Source: Sulfurimonas sp. SAG-AH-194-L11 | GTDB lineage: Bacteria > Campylobacterota > Campylobacteria > Campylobacterales > Sulfurimonadaceae | NCBI RefSeq assembly: GCF_029215995.1 | Contig: NZ_JAEMVB010000007.1 | Span: 1-64,000 of the forward strand | Reading direction: 5' to 3' | Length of the DNA: 64,000 nt | Part shown: positions 35,385-44,774 of the stretch, in pieces | Numbering within the stretch: the first letter of the stretch is position 1 | Layout of the letters: each line of letters opens with the position of its first letter | Program-made: the position numbers and the translations under genes | The notes under the pieces: generated by a model | Told to the model about the DNA's origin: nothing | The model's database searches: none | What the model saw: only the letters and a program-made list of their open reading frames with translations

Positions 35385-36971
35385 ATGAAAAAGCATAAAG
35401 AATATATACCGACAGACTCTGCAGGAAAACTAGCAAAAACTTTTATACGAAATCCGCTAACAGCTGTTTTAGGCTTTTCTCTTTTCGCTATTGGCTATCT
35501 CGCACTTATAATGATGCCAAGAGAAGAGAACCCTCAAATGGTAGTAAGTGGTTCAACTGTAATAGTTGCACTTCCAGGGGCTAGTGCAAAAGAGGTAGAG
35601 AAGATCATCGTAAAACCTTTAGAGAGAAAACTCAAAGAGGTAAAAGGTGTCGAGCATATCTACGGTATGGCTATGGATAATGTAGGAATAGTTACGGCTG
35701 CTTTTTACATAGGAGAGAAGAAAGAAGACTCTAACCTTAAGATATATGACAAAATCATGCAAAACAGAGGTATGTTTCCAGAGGGTGCTATGAAACCTCT
35801 TATAAAACCACTTGATATAGACATTGACATTCCAATAGTTTCTATCGCTTTTTATGCAAATAAAGAGATGTCCAAAACAGAACTTTATGATAAAGTCAAA
35901 GAGATTCAACATCATATAAATGGACTTGAGAATGTAGCTGTTACAGAGATAAAAGGTGGGTCTAAACATCAGTTTAACATAGAAGTAGATATAAATAAAC
36001 TCTCTGGTTACAACCTCTCTATGGGACAAATTATGCAAGCTGTGGAATCAATCGCTTACAATGTTCCTGAGATTAAAAACAGAACTAAAGATAATAAAAT
36101 CGTAATGATGAGTATACAAAATGCCATTGAAGATGCATCTGATGTTGGAGATATTATTGTCGCACAGTATATGGGTTCTCCAATCTATCTTAAACAAGTT
36201 GCAGATGTTACTAACTCTTATGATATTCAAAATTTTCAATCAGCAAATATAAGTACACGAAGTGAAGATGGAAAGTTCTTTAAAGCTAAAGATCAGGTTA
36301 CTCTTACTGTCTCAAAACTCCAAGGAACAAATGCCGTAATTATTGCGGATGAAGTAAAAAAAGAGCTTTTCGAATATAGAGAGTATCTTAATAAAAATGG
36401 TATTAATTATGTAATTACAAGAAATGATGGTGAACGTGCTGATGAAGCAGTAAATGAGCTTGTCAAACACCTTCTACTCTCTATTGCTATTATCGCTATT
36501 TTACTTATTTTTGTACTTGGTTGGAGGGAGTCTCTCATTGTTACCCTTACGGTACCTGCTATTTTGGCCATTACACTTTTTATCGCCTACCTAACAGGAC
36601 AGACTATTAACCGGATTACACTGTTTGCATTTCTGCTCTCGCTTGGGCTACTTGTAGATGCTGCCATTATTGTTATTGAAAACATACATAGACACTACCA
36701 CTCTGCTGAGTCTACACATGAATCACCAGATGAACTTATGGTAAAAGCAACAGATGAAATTGGTGCTCCGACAAATATAGCAACACTAGCTATTATCATG
36801 ACTATGGTTCCCATGGCGTTTGTTGGTGGAATGATGGGACAATTTATGAAGCCTATTCCTGCAAATGTGCCAGTAGCACTTATAGCATCACTTTTTGTTG
36901 CTTATATATTTACACCCTATTTAGCTGTTAGGATATTAAAACGTCCTGATCATTCAAAAGGAGAACACTAA
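35385..36971 (+). CDS. RND efflux permease, N-terminal half
   Basis: The protein has 528 residues from the ATG at 35385, preceded by AAGG; a GTG nine bases upstream is possible. It covers the first half of an AcrB-type pump: TM1 (about 27-47 'AVLGFSLFAIGYLALIMMPRE'-like region), the porter subdomains with 'EVEKIIVKPLERKLKEVKG', and TM2-6 including 'RITLFAFLLSLGLLVDAAI', the TM4 segment where the proton-relay Asp lies. It ends after TM6. The stop overlaps the ATG of the C-terminal half (TAATG). Confidence 0.92.
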   Translation: MKKHKEYIPTDSAGKLAKTFIRNPLTAVLGFSLFAIGYLALIMMPREENPQMVVSGSTVIVALPGASAKEVEKIIVKPLERKLKEVKGVEHIYGMAMDNVGIVTAAFYIGEKKEDSNLKIYDKIMQNRGMFPEGAMKPLIKPLDIDIDIPIVSIAFYANKEMSKTELYDKVKEIQHHINGLENVAVTEIKGGSKHQFNIEVDINKLSGYNLSMGQIMQAVESIAYNVPEIKNRTKDNKIVMMSIQNAIEDASDVGDIIVAQYMGSPIYLKQVADVTNSYDIQNFQSANISTRSEDGKFFKAKDQVTLTVSKLQGTNAVIIADEVKKELFEYREYLNKNGINYVITRNDGERADEAVNELVKHLLLSIAIIAILLIFVLGWRESLIVTLTVPAILAITLFIAYLTGQTINRITLFAFLLSLGLLVDAAIIVIENIHRHYHSAESTHESPDELMVKATDEIGAPTNIATLAIIMTMVPMAFVGGMMGQFMKPIPANVPVALIASLFVAYIFTPYLAVRILKRPDHSKGEH

Positions 36972-38686
36972 TGTTTGATAAACTTGAAAAACTTGTTTTA
37001 AAAGGTATTCAAAGTGCCACACAAAGAAAAATAATTCTCATCGGTACACTCATAGCATTTATCCTCTCTGTTTTAATGATAGCACCAACAGAAATGGTAC
37101 TTGCGAAAATGCTTCCAGGAAAAAATAATGATACTTTTAATATTTATGTAAAACTAGCCAATGGAAGTTCTATAGAACAGACACAACAAGTAACAGAGTG
37201 TGTAAGTAGTTTTATCGTTGAGGAGGGAGAAGTTGTAGATACAGAAGTTTTCTTAGGTATGGGTTCTCCTCTTGATTTTGCTGGTCTGATCAAAGGAAGT
37301 CAATTTAAAAATGCTGAAAATGTTGCAGAAATAGTTGTAAACATTACAAAAAAACACCATAGAGAAGAGCCGTCATATTTAATGGTACAACGTCTTCGTC
37401 CAACTATTCAAAATAGCTGTGAAAGACTCTATCCAAATACTCAAATATCTTTTGTAGAGCCTCCTGCAGGCCCTCCAACTATGGCAGCCATAGTAATGGA
37501 AGTATATGGAAATAATCCGCAATCACTTCGTAAAATTGCAAATAAAATTGAGAAGATTTTTAAAGAGACGGATGGTCTCGTAGATATTGGAATAATGCAA
37601 GATGATATTTATGATACATTTGAAGTGATAGTAAATAGTACAAAAATTGTAAAATCTGGTGTAGATGTTAAACAACTTAACAATATCCTTTATTTAGCTT
37701 TTGAAGGGATGCAAATTGCTGTTAAAAATTCTGATAAATATAATGATCAAGTGCCAATTTATTTATCACTTTCAGAGGATTCTAAACGATTTACAAACAA
37801 AGACTTAGATTCACTTAAAGCAAAATTAACATCACTTAAGCTTATGAATAAAAAGGGAATGATGATTCCTATTATGGAACTTGTAAACATAGTACCTAAA
37901 AAATCAAACCCTATGATTATGACTAAAGACTTGCACCTTATGGTAAATGTTCTTGCAGAGACAGATATGGTATCTCAAGTTTACCCACTTATAGAAGCTA
38001 AAGGAAAAATTATAGAAGCCTTCTCTGATGAATATAATGTCGAAGAAGTTGGTCTCTTTAACCTTGAAATAGTGGATAAAAAGAGTGGTGAAAGATATAA
38101 ACTTAATTGGGATGGTGAGATGAAAGTTACTATAGATACTTTTATTGATTTAGGTGCTGCATTTATTGCAGCCCTTGTACTTATCTTTTTACTTATGGTT
38201 ATCTACTATAAAAGCTATACACTCAGTGGTATCATTCTCCTAGGTTCATTCCTTTCAATCATTGGGGTTATAGTAGGACATTGGATTATGGATATATTTA
38301 CAGTTGATACATTCTTTCTTACAGCAACTTCGCTAATTGGCTTTATTGCTCTTATTGGTATTAGTTCTCGTAACTCTCTGCTTCTTATAGACTTTACAAA
38401 GTCACTTATGCAAGATAAAGGTCTTCACAAGGCAGAAGCAATAGCATACTCAACAGCAACCCGTGCAAAGCCTATCTTTCTTACTGCAGTAGCTATTATG
38501 TTAGCTTCAACACTACTAGCTGGTGATGCAGTCTTTGGTGGACTTGGTGTTTCACTTATATTTGGAACTGTTGCTGCTGTGATTGCTTCACTTGTGGTAG
38601 TTCCTGTACTTCTTTATATGTCAGACTTAGAAGCACACTTTGGCTTTCATGAGAAAAAAGCAGTCTCTATAGAAGAGCCTCTTTAA
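36971..38686 (+). CDS. RND efflux permease, C-terminal half
   Basis: The 571-residue protein supplies TM7 (about 22-42), the second porter region ('FVEPPAGPPTMAAIVMEVYG') and TM8-12 with 'SLIGFIALIGISSRNSLLLID' and 'ATRAKPIFLTAVAIMLA'. Together with the upstream half it totals about 1100 residues, the size of one full RND subunit. The split lies in the cytoplasmic loop between TM6 and TM7, and the TAATG junction suggests coupled translation, so it looks like a natural fission. A hairpin follows at 38706-38731. Confidence 0.92.
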   Translation: MFDKLEKLVLKGIQSATQRKIILIGTLIAFILSVLMIAPTEMVLAKMLPGKNNDTFNIYVKLANGSSIEQTQQVTECVSSFIVEEGEVVDTEVFLGMGSPLDFAGLIKGSQFKNAENVAEIVVNITKKHHREEPSYLMVQRLRPTIQNSCERLYPNTQISFVEPPAGPPTMAAIVMEVYGNNPQSLRKIANKIEKIFKETDGLVDIGIMQDDIYDTFEVIVNSTKIVKSGVDVKQLNNILYLAFEGMQIAVKNSDKYNDQVPIYLSLSEDSKRFTNKDLDSLKAKLTSLKLMNKKGMMIPIMELVNIVPKKSNPMIMTKDLHLMVNVLAETDMVSQVYPLIEAKGKIIEAFSDEYNVEEVGLFNLEIVDKKSGERYKLNWDGEMKVTIDTFIDLGAAFIAALVLIFLLMVIYYKSYTLSGIILLGSFLSIIGVIVGHWIMDIFTVDTFFLTATSLIGFIALIGISSRNSLLLIDFTKSLMQDKGLHKAEAIAYSTATRAKPIFLTAVAIMLASTLLAGDAVFGGLGVSLIFGTVAAVIASLVVVPVLLYMSDLEAHFGFHEKKAVSIEEPL

Positions 38687-38705
38687 AAGCTTTCCACAAA
38701 AATAC

Positions 38706-38731
38706 ACCTCTACACTTTATAGTGTAGAGGT
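38706..38731 (+). terminator. Hairpin after the RND operon
   Basis: ACCTCTACACT (38706-38716), loop TTAT, AGTGTAGAGGT (38721-38731): a perfect 11-bp stem 20 bp after the RND stop codon. No T-run follows, so its strength is uncertain. Confidence 0.6.
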
Positions 38732-38778
38732 ATCCCTATAAAACAATATAATCAACATTAAAAAAAATAAAAAGAGAG

Positions 38779-38800
38779 TTCCATATCAAAAGATATGGAA
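38779..38800 (-). terminator. Rho-independent terminator after serA
   Basis: On the minus strand TTCCATATC, loop TTTT, GATATGGAA is a perfect 9-bp stem followed by a T-rich tail (CTCTCTTTTTATTTTTTTT), 10 bp after the serA stop. Confidence 0.75.
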
Positions 38801-38810
38801 TAAGAAGAAG

Positions 38811-40400
38811 TTAAACGCGAGCGTAGTTAACAGAGATACATGCATCAAGTGCAGCTAACTCTGTTAGAGATTTTTCAGAGACTGCATTATCAACTAAGAT
38901 AACTGCAAGTGCTTCACCCTTGTCATTTCTAGCAAGTGAGAAGTCTGCTATGTTAACACTGTTGTTTGCAAGTACAGTTCCTACACTTCCGATAACACCA
39001 GGTACATCAGAGTTTTTAAACATAATCATATCGCCTTTAAGAGCAACATCAATGTCAAAACCATCTATGTTTACAAGTCTCTGTACATTATCATCAAAGA
39101 TAGTAGCACTAATAGTTGTAGTACCTTCACTTGTAGTAAGCTTAATCGTGATTAAGTTTTTATACACACTTGAATCACCACTTGCTTCAGTTTCGATTTT
39201 AATACCTTTCTCTTTTGCAACAAACTCTGCATTTACATAGTTTATAGTGTCACCAGAGTTTTGGCTCATAGCTCCAACTGCAACGAAAGTTGATAATGAG
39301 TCTACATACTCTGATATCTCACCATGACCTGTAACTTTAATAGAGATAATTTGAGACTTACTCATTTGAGACTCTAAGAAACCAATCTTTTGTCCCATCT
39401 CTAAAAATGGTTTTACAAACTTAGGAATTGTTGATTCATCTATCGGTAAGTTCATAGCATGAGGATAAGCAATCCCTTTTGCAGCTTCAATAGCATTGTT
39501 CGCAGCTTGTGTGCCGATGTTATACTGAGACTCAAAAGTGTTAGCGCCTAAGTGAGGAGAAACAGTTACATTATCTAAATCAAGTAGAGGATGATCAGTT
39601 GCAGGCTCTTTGTTAAATACATCAATACCAGCAAAACGAATCTTACCATTTTGTAAATATTTCAAAAGTGCATCTTCATCATAGAGACCACCACGAGCAC
39701 AGTTAATCACAACTACACCGTCTTTCATTTTAGCAAACTCTGCATCGTTAATCATACCAATAGTCTCTTTATTTTTAGGAGTATGAATCGTAATGATGTC
39801 ACAAGCTAAAATATCTTCAAAGTTCTTAGTATAAGTCATATCAAGATCAGTAACCTTAGATGGGTTAATATATGGGTCAAACGCCACAATATCCATCTCA
39901 AAAGCAGCTGCACGTTTCGCTACACGAGAACCAATGTTACCAAAACCAATAACACCTAGTTTCTTTCCTTTCATCTCATAACCATACCATTTCTCACGCT
40001 TCCAAATACGTTGATTTTTAAGGTGGTCGTGTGAATATGGAAACATTCTCATACATGAGAGCATATGTGTCATCGTTAGTTCAACTGCTGCTATAGTGTT
40101 TGCTGTTGGTACATTCATAACGATGATACCTTGTTTTGAACATCCCGGAATATCTACATTATCAACACCAACCCCAGCACGTACTACTGCTTTAAGATTT
40201 TTAGCATTTGCTAAAAAAAGATCATCAACATCAGTTGAACTTCTAGTAATTGCTACATCAGCTAAGGGAAGAATCTCAGTTTTTAGTTTATCTTTAGGCT
40301 CATCTGCTGCCATGATAAAGTTAATATTTTCATCATCCTCAAGCATTTTAAGTCCAGCTTTGTGAATATGGTCACAAACTACTACAGTGTATTTTTTCAT
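38811..40400 (-). CDS. serA: D-3-phosphoglycerate dehydrogenase
   Basis: The 529-residue protein is a long-type SerA: N-terminal substrate and NAD domains with 'GFGNIGSRVAKRA' (NAD loop 152-157), catalytic Arg, Glu and His in 'NCARGGLYDE', 'GIDVFNKEP' and 'SPHLGANT', then the allosteric-substrate-binding and ACT domains (about 320-529). It begins serine synthesis from glycolytic 3-phosphoglycerate, with feedback by serine expected at the ACT domain. Its start overlaps the preceding small membrane protein gene by 4 bp. The order serA-orf-rpsA-ispH-aroA-pheT-pheS matches H. pylori. Confidence 0.97.
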   Translation of the reverse strand: MKKYTVVVCDHIHKAGLKMLEDDENINFIMAADEPKDKLKTEILPLADVAITRSSTDVDDLFLANAKNLKAVVRAGVGVDNVDIPGCSKQGIIVMNVPTANTIAAVELTMTHMLSCMRMFPYSHDHLKNQRIWKREKWYGYEMKGKKLGVIGFGNIGSRVAKRAAAFEMDIVAFDPYINPSKVTDLDMTYTKNFEDILACDIITIHTPKNKETIGMINDAEFAKMKDGVVVINCARGGLYDEDALLKYLQNGKIRFAGIDVFNKEPATDHPLLDLDNVTVSPHLGANTFESQYNIGTQAANNAIEAAKGIAYPHAMNLPIDESTIPKFVKPFLEMGQKIGFLESQMSKSQIISIKVTGHGEISEYVDSLSTFVAVGAMSQNSGDTINYVNAEFVAKEKGIKIETEASGDSSVYKNLITIKLTTSEGTTTISATIFDDNVQRLVNIDGFDIDVALKGDMIMFKNSDVPGVIGSVGTVLANNSVNIADFSLARNDKGEALAVILVDNAVSEKSLTELAALDACISVNYARV

Positions 40401-40882
40401 TTTAAGTATTCCTCTTTATATGGCTTAATTGTAGCCGAAATTTTATAGTTTTTTAGTACATTAACTAAGTTTCTTAATTTATCAACATTTTGTGAATAAA
40501 TAAATAAATCTATATCTGTTTTATCTTTATTAAGATAATATTTAAGTTTATGGTTTTTTAATTCTTCTTTTAAACAAAACAGTTGATAAGGATCTAAAAG
40601 TTTTGCGGACAACTTATATGTTATAGTTTTAGTTATTTTTTCTTCTAAGTCAACTTCTACATAGACTTCATTTACTGGATAAAAGTAGCCTTTTCTTTCT
40701 GAACGACCAAAACTATCTAACCATATTTTTTCTGGTTCATCTTGTGTTGGTTTAGTCTCGATTGATAGTGGTTGTGTTTCTATAAAAACTTCATTAGAGT
40801 TAATAGAAATAAGAAAAAAGATAATAAAGATAGCCACTCCAACTGCAATGAGAGGAGTAAGCCATTTTAAAATCTTTTGCAT
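40397..40882 (-). CDS. Membrane-anchored hypothetical protein, position of HP0398
   Basis: The 161-residue protein has one membrane segment (about 8-27) and a C-terminal region (about 80-161) with beta-alpha-beta pattern ('YKLSAKLLDPYQLFCLKEEL', 'DIDLFIYSQNVDKLRNLV'), which might be SPOR-like; I do not recognise a family. A small gene occupies the same place between serA and rpsA in H. pylori (HP0398, from memory). The conserved position makes a real gene likely. Confidence 0.75.
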   Translation of the reverse strand: MQKILKWLTPLIAVGVAIFIIFFLISINSNEVFIETQPLSIETKPTQDEPEKIWLDSFGRSERKGYFYPVNEVYVEVDLEEKITKTITYKLSAKLLDPYQLFCLKEELKNHKLKYYLNKDKTDIDLFIYSQNVDKLRNLVNVLKNYKISATIKPYKEEYLK

Positions 40883-40892
40883 TTACAAATTC

Positions 40893-42548
40893 TTAGTTAA
40901 ATTTGTCTTTGATCAAGTCACCTAAAGAGTGTGACTCGTTATCATTAATCTCTTCAAGCATTGCTTGATTCTTAATGTAATCTAATTTTTTAACAGATAA
41001 ACGGATACGATCACGTTTAGTATCAATATTAGCGATAGCAGCTTCAATCTCTTGACCAGCTTCTAACTCTTCTTTTACAAGTGGAGTTAAATCTTCATCA
41101 CGAATAAGTGCATCAACACCATCTTCTAAAGATACAAATACACCGAAATCTTTGATGTCACGGATAGTACCCGTTACAACAGAGTTAACTTTATGGTCTA
41201 CAGCAAATTTATCAATAGGAGACTCTAAAAGAGTTTTTCTATTTAAAGATATTTTTTGATCTTCAGCATTGATTTTAGCAATCTTAACTTCAATCTCATC
41301 ACCAGATTTGAGTGTTTCTTTTGCTTTTGTGTTCTTATCCCAAGAGATGTCTTGGTTATGTAATAGTCCCTCAACACCAGAGATACGAACAAATGCACCG
41401 AAGTCAGCAAGTGAAGTAATAATTCCAGTAACAATATCACCTTCGTTATAGTTCTTTAAGAACTCATCAAATGGTTTTGGTAAAAGTTTCTTCAATGAAA
41501 CACGTAACTTATGAGTAGTAGAGTTAATTTCAATAACTTCAACATCAATCTCTTCACCAACAGTTAAATAATCATTAGGATTTTTAACATTTTTGTTCCA
41601 AGAAATCTCAGAAATATGTAAGAAACCTTCAATGTCATTTCCAAGGTCAACAAATACACCATAAGCTTCAATATTTGAAACAGTAACTGTAATTGTATCA
41701 CCTTCATCTAACTCAGACTCAACTTCAGCCCATGGATCTGGTAGAACCGCTTTGATTGAAAGAGATAAGTGACGCTTGTCTTTGTCATAAGAAATAGCTT
41801 TAACAGTTACAGTATCGCCCTCAGCAAAAAGCTTAGATGGATTAACTGGACCCTTGTAAGAAATCTCATTGTAATGAACAAGACCATCAACACCACCAAC
41901 ATCTACGAACATTCCGTAAGAAGTGATTTTTTTGATAGTACCTTCAACAATAACATCTTCTGCCATTAGTTGATCGATGATTTCTTTCTTTTTCTTTCTC
42001 TCTTCATTAAAAAGTTTTCTACGAGAAACAATGATTGAATTCTCAGCAGCATCAACTTTAACAACTTGAGCTTTAATCTTACGACCAACAACTTCATCAG
42101 TGTCTTTAAACGCTGCTAAAGAACGTGGCATAAAGAAAGAAACTGCATCAGCTTCTACTACATAACCACCACGGTTTTTCTTAGTAATGATACCTTCAAT
42201 GATAGTGTCTTCAAAATCATCTTTGTGTGCATCGATAAACTCAATAGTTTTCTCTTGCTCTAATACTTTCTTGTAAGAAATCTTAGGACGTTCATTATAG
42301 TAACCCATTTGCATTACTTTAATCTTATCACCACAAGCAAACTTAAGTTCACCATTTTCATCACGGATTTCGTCAAGGCTTAAAATACCCTCTAACTTAT
42401 CACCAACACCTACTAATGCTCTGTTGTCTTCTTCTTGAATCTCAACAATCTCACCTTCTACTATACGGCTTGTCTCTTGTTTTTTTTCACTTTCTGCAAA
42501 CATTGCTGCAAAATTTTCTTCATCTAATAATTCGTTATCGAACGCCAT
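40893..42548 (-). CDS. rpsA: 30S ribosomal protein S1
   Basis: The 551-residue protein contains six S1 (OB-fold) repeats, seen as recurring 'GxVxxITxYGxFVDLGxVDGLVHxSE'-type patterns (for example 'ITSYGMFVDVGGVDGLVHYN' near 205-225). Length matches epsilonproteobacterial S1. It binds mRNA on the 30S subunit, important for messages with weak ribosome-binding sites. AGAGGATAG precedes the ATG. A 115-bp AT-rich gap with an AT palindrome separates it from ispH upstream. Confidence 0.97.
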   Translation of the reverse strand: MAFDNELLDEENFAAMFAESEKKQETSRIVEGEIVEIQEEDNRALVGVGDKLEGILSLDEIRDENGELKFACGDKIKVMQMGYYNERPKISYKKVLEQEKTIEFIDAHKDDFEDTIIEGIITKKNRGGYVVEADAVSFFMPRSLAAFKDTDEVVGRKIKAQVVKVDAAENSIIVSRRKLFNEERKKKKEIIDQLMAEDVIVEGTIKKITSYGMFVDVGGVDGLVHYNEISYKGPVNPSKLFAEGDTVTVKAISYDKDKRHLSLSIKAVLPDPWAEVESELDEGDTITVTVSNIEAYGVFVDLGNDIEGFLHISEISWNKNVKNPNDYLTVGEEIDVEVIEINSTTHKLRVSLKKLLPKPFDEFLKNYNEGDIVTGIITSLADFGAFVRISGVEGLLHNQDISWDKNTKAKETLKSGDEIEVKIAKINAEDQKISLNRKTLLESPIDKFAVDHKVNSVVTGTIRDIKDFGVFVSLEDGVDALIRDEDLTPLVKEELEAGQEIEAAIANIDTKRDRIRLSVKKLDYIKNQAMLEEINDNESHSLGDLIKDKFN

Positions 42549-42663
42549 TATCTATCCTCTGTTACATAAAAATTGTCGTGATTATATCAAAATTTAGATT
42601 ATATAGCTATTAATTAATAGAATTTAGAAGAAGAAAGAAGGAAAGCATTAATAAAGATTAGTA

Positions 42664-43494
42664 TTACTTACTAATCTCTTCAATACTATTGATAACATTC
42701 TTAATAATCCAGTCGGGTGTAGATGCTCCAGCACTGAGTCCACAAAATTCTTTTCCTTCAAACCAAGATTTTTCTAGTTCAGTTTCATCTTCAACATGAT
42801 AACTACTTGGACAATTATCATAAGCTATACCAAAGAGTTCTTTTGTATTTGAAGAGTTTTTTCCCCCTATAACAATCATAACATCTGCACGTTTGGATAT
42901 CGTATCAACTGCATCTTGATTTTCAAATGTAGCATTACATATAGTGTTAAAAACTCTCACTTCTTTATATCTAGGAATAAGATAATGAGCAATAGCCATG
43001 TAGTCCTCAACTTTTCTCGTAGTTTGAGCGACAAGTGCTATTTTTTCTTTTAATTTTAACTTTTTTACATCTTCTACATTTGTAACAACTATCGCTCCAT
43101 TTGTTGCATAAGATTTGACACCTTTAATCTCAGGGTGGTTCTCGTCTCCAAATATAACAACATCATATCCCTCTTCACTCATCTCTTGACATATCTCTTG
43201 TGGTTTTGTTACATAAGGACAGGTTGCATCGACAACATCAACACCTTTTTTTAGAAGTTCAAATAGTTCATCTTTAACAATTCCATGTGTACGAACTATC
43301 GCTTTTTCTCCAGTTTTAAATGTAGAAAAGTCATCCACTAAACCAACCTTAAAATCCTTATCTAAACGAGCTATCTCTTTGGAGTTATGTATCAGTGGTC
43401 CATAAGTAGAAGCATTAGAGTTTTCTTCTGCTATTTTTATCGCGCGTTTAACACCAAAACAAAAACCATAGTTCTCTGCAAGTTCTATTTTCAT
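42664..43494 (-). CDS. ispH: 4-hydroxy-3-methylbut-2-enyl diphosphate reductase
   Basis: The 276-residue protein has the three [4Fe-4S] cysteines at C12 (FCFGVKRA), C92 (DATCPYVTK) and C186 (TICNATF), plus the His residues in 'LIHNSKE', 'RTHG' and 'ENHPEIKG'. It makes IPP and DMAPP in the last MEP-pathway step. Its ATG overlaps the aroA stop by one base. Product feeds the polyprenyl synthase gene at 58403-59290. Confidence 0.97.
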   Translation of the reverse strand: MKIELAENYGFCFGVKRAIKIAEENSNASTYGPLIHNSKEIARLDKDFKVGLVDDFSTFKTGEKAIVRTHGIVKDELFELLKKGVDVVDATCPYVTKPQEICQEMSEEGYDVVIFGDENHPEIKGVKSYATNGAIVVTNVEDVKKLKLKEKIALVAQTTRKVEDYMAIAHYLIPRYKEVRVFNTICNATFENQDAVDTISKRADVMIVIGGKNSSNTKELFGIAYDNCPSSYHVEDETELEKSWFEGKEFCGLSAGASTPDWIIKNVINSIEEISK

Positions 43495-44774
43495 TATGAA
43501 AGTTCCACCTTAGTAATTTTTTGTAAAAGCTCAAAGAAGTTTGGAAAAGAAGTATTTATGCACTCTAAATCTGTCACTTCCATACCACATTTCAGACCAG
43601 CTATTATGAAACTCATAGCAATTCTATGATCACCATCACTATCAACTACACTTGGTTTCAACTCACCACCTACTATCTTATAGCCATCTTTATACTCATG
43701 AACTTCTATAGTTGAAGCACGAAGAGCTTCAACTACAGTAGAAATTCTATCAGACTCTTTTACTCGTAATTCCTCTGCATTTTTAACAAGAGACTCACCT
43801 TCTGCACAGGCCATTGCAATTGAAAGTACTGGAAGTTCATCAATTAACCATGAGATATTATCTTCTACCGTAATACCATGAAGAGGAGCATATGTTACAG
43901 AAATATTTCCGATAGGTTCATACTTGTTATCAGTTATCTCATACGATATGTCTGCACCCATTCTCTCTAGTGCTTTAAAAGCTTCTATACGAGTAGGATT
44001 AAGTGTTACTCCCTCTAAAACTATTTGAGAGTTTGGAGTGATAGCTGCTGCAACTGCGAAGAAAAATGCAGATGAGGGATCTGCGGGAACACGAATAGTA
44101 AGAGGATTTAGTAGTTTTTTCATTGGTGTAATAGTTGTTGTAAGTCCATCAGCTTCAATATCTGCACCCATTCCCTTTAACATTCTTTCAGTATGGTCTC
44201 GTGAGAGTTCAGGTTCACTGTAGGTACAGACACCATCAGCTCTTAGGGCCGCTAAAATCATACAAGATTTCACTTGTGCTGAGGCAATTTTAGACTCATA
44301 GTTAAAAGAGTTTAAAGAGGCTCCACGGATAGAGAGTGGCGCTAAATCACCCTCATTTCTACCATCAAGTTTTGCGCCAATACTAAGTAGTGGATTTGTC
44401 ACTCGCTTCATAGGACGTGAACGTAAGTACTTATCTCCAGTCAAAACAAAATGACCATTTGCTGAACTTAAAAGTCCACAAAAAAGACGCATACCAGTTC
44501 CAGAGTTTCCACAGTCTAGGACTTCAAAACTCTCTTGTATACCATCACTAGAAATCTTAATGATTTTACCATCATCTTCTACTTTTGCACCAAGGTTTTT
44601 TACAATCTCTAAAGAGTTCATAGTATCTTCAGCACGTAAGAAGTTCTCTATTGTGCTTTCACCATTTGCAAGCATTGCGAACATTACACTACGATGTGAA
44701 ATAGACTTATCAGGTGCTATTTCACTAATGTTTAAAGAGAATGATGTCGCTGGAGATACAAAAACCTTACTCAT
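43494..44774 (-). CDS. aroA: 3-phosphoshikimate 1-carboxyvinyltransferase (EPSP synthase)
   Basis: The 426-residue protein shows 'PDKSISHRSVMFA' (phosphate-binding), 'CGNSGTGMRLFCGLL', 'LRSRPMKRV' and 'RVKESDRIS'-type ('ELRVKESDRISTV'), all EPSP synthase signatures. It joins PEP and shikimate-3-phosphate in chorismate synthesis. Start and stop overlap the neighbouring pheT and ispH genes by one base each, so the three are coupled. Confidence 0.97.
   Translation of the reverse strand: MSKVFVSPATSFSLNISEIAPDKSISHRSVMFAMLANGESTIENFLRAEDTMNSLEIVKNLGAKVEDDGKIIKISSDGIQESFEVLDCGNSGTGMRLFCGLLSSANGHFVLTGDKYLRSRPMKRVTNPLLSIGAKLDGRNEGDLAPLSIRGASLNSFNYESKIASAQVKSCMILAALRADGVCTYSEPELSRDHTERMLKGMGADIEADGLTTTITPMKKLLNPLTIRVPADPSSAFFFAVAAAITPNSQIVLEGVTLNPTRIEAFKALERMGADISYEITDNKYEPIGNISVTYAPLHGITVEDNISWLIDELPVLSIAMACAEGESLVKNAEELRVKESDRISTVVEALRASTIEVHEYKDGYKIVGGELKPSVVDSDGDHRIAMSFIIAGLKCGMEVTDLECINTSFPNFFELLQKITKVELS

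Noticed and set aside
35619-36038. A 139-codon minus-strand frame within the RND permease gene
   Set aside because: It lies opposite a well-supported pump gene, lacks a convincing ribosome-binding site, and its Phe/Tyr/Ile-rich composition looks like an antisense reflection.
36960-36980. RND split as a sequencing frameshift
   Set aside because: The junction is a clean TAATG with a stop and start in a loop between the two halves; no homopolymer is there.
42607-42620. Palindrome CTATTAATTAATAG upstream of rpsA as an operator
   Set aside because: Made only of A/T-rich repeats in an AT-rich gap; chance is too likely.
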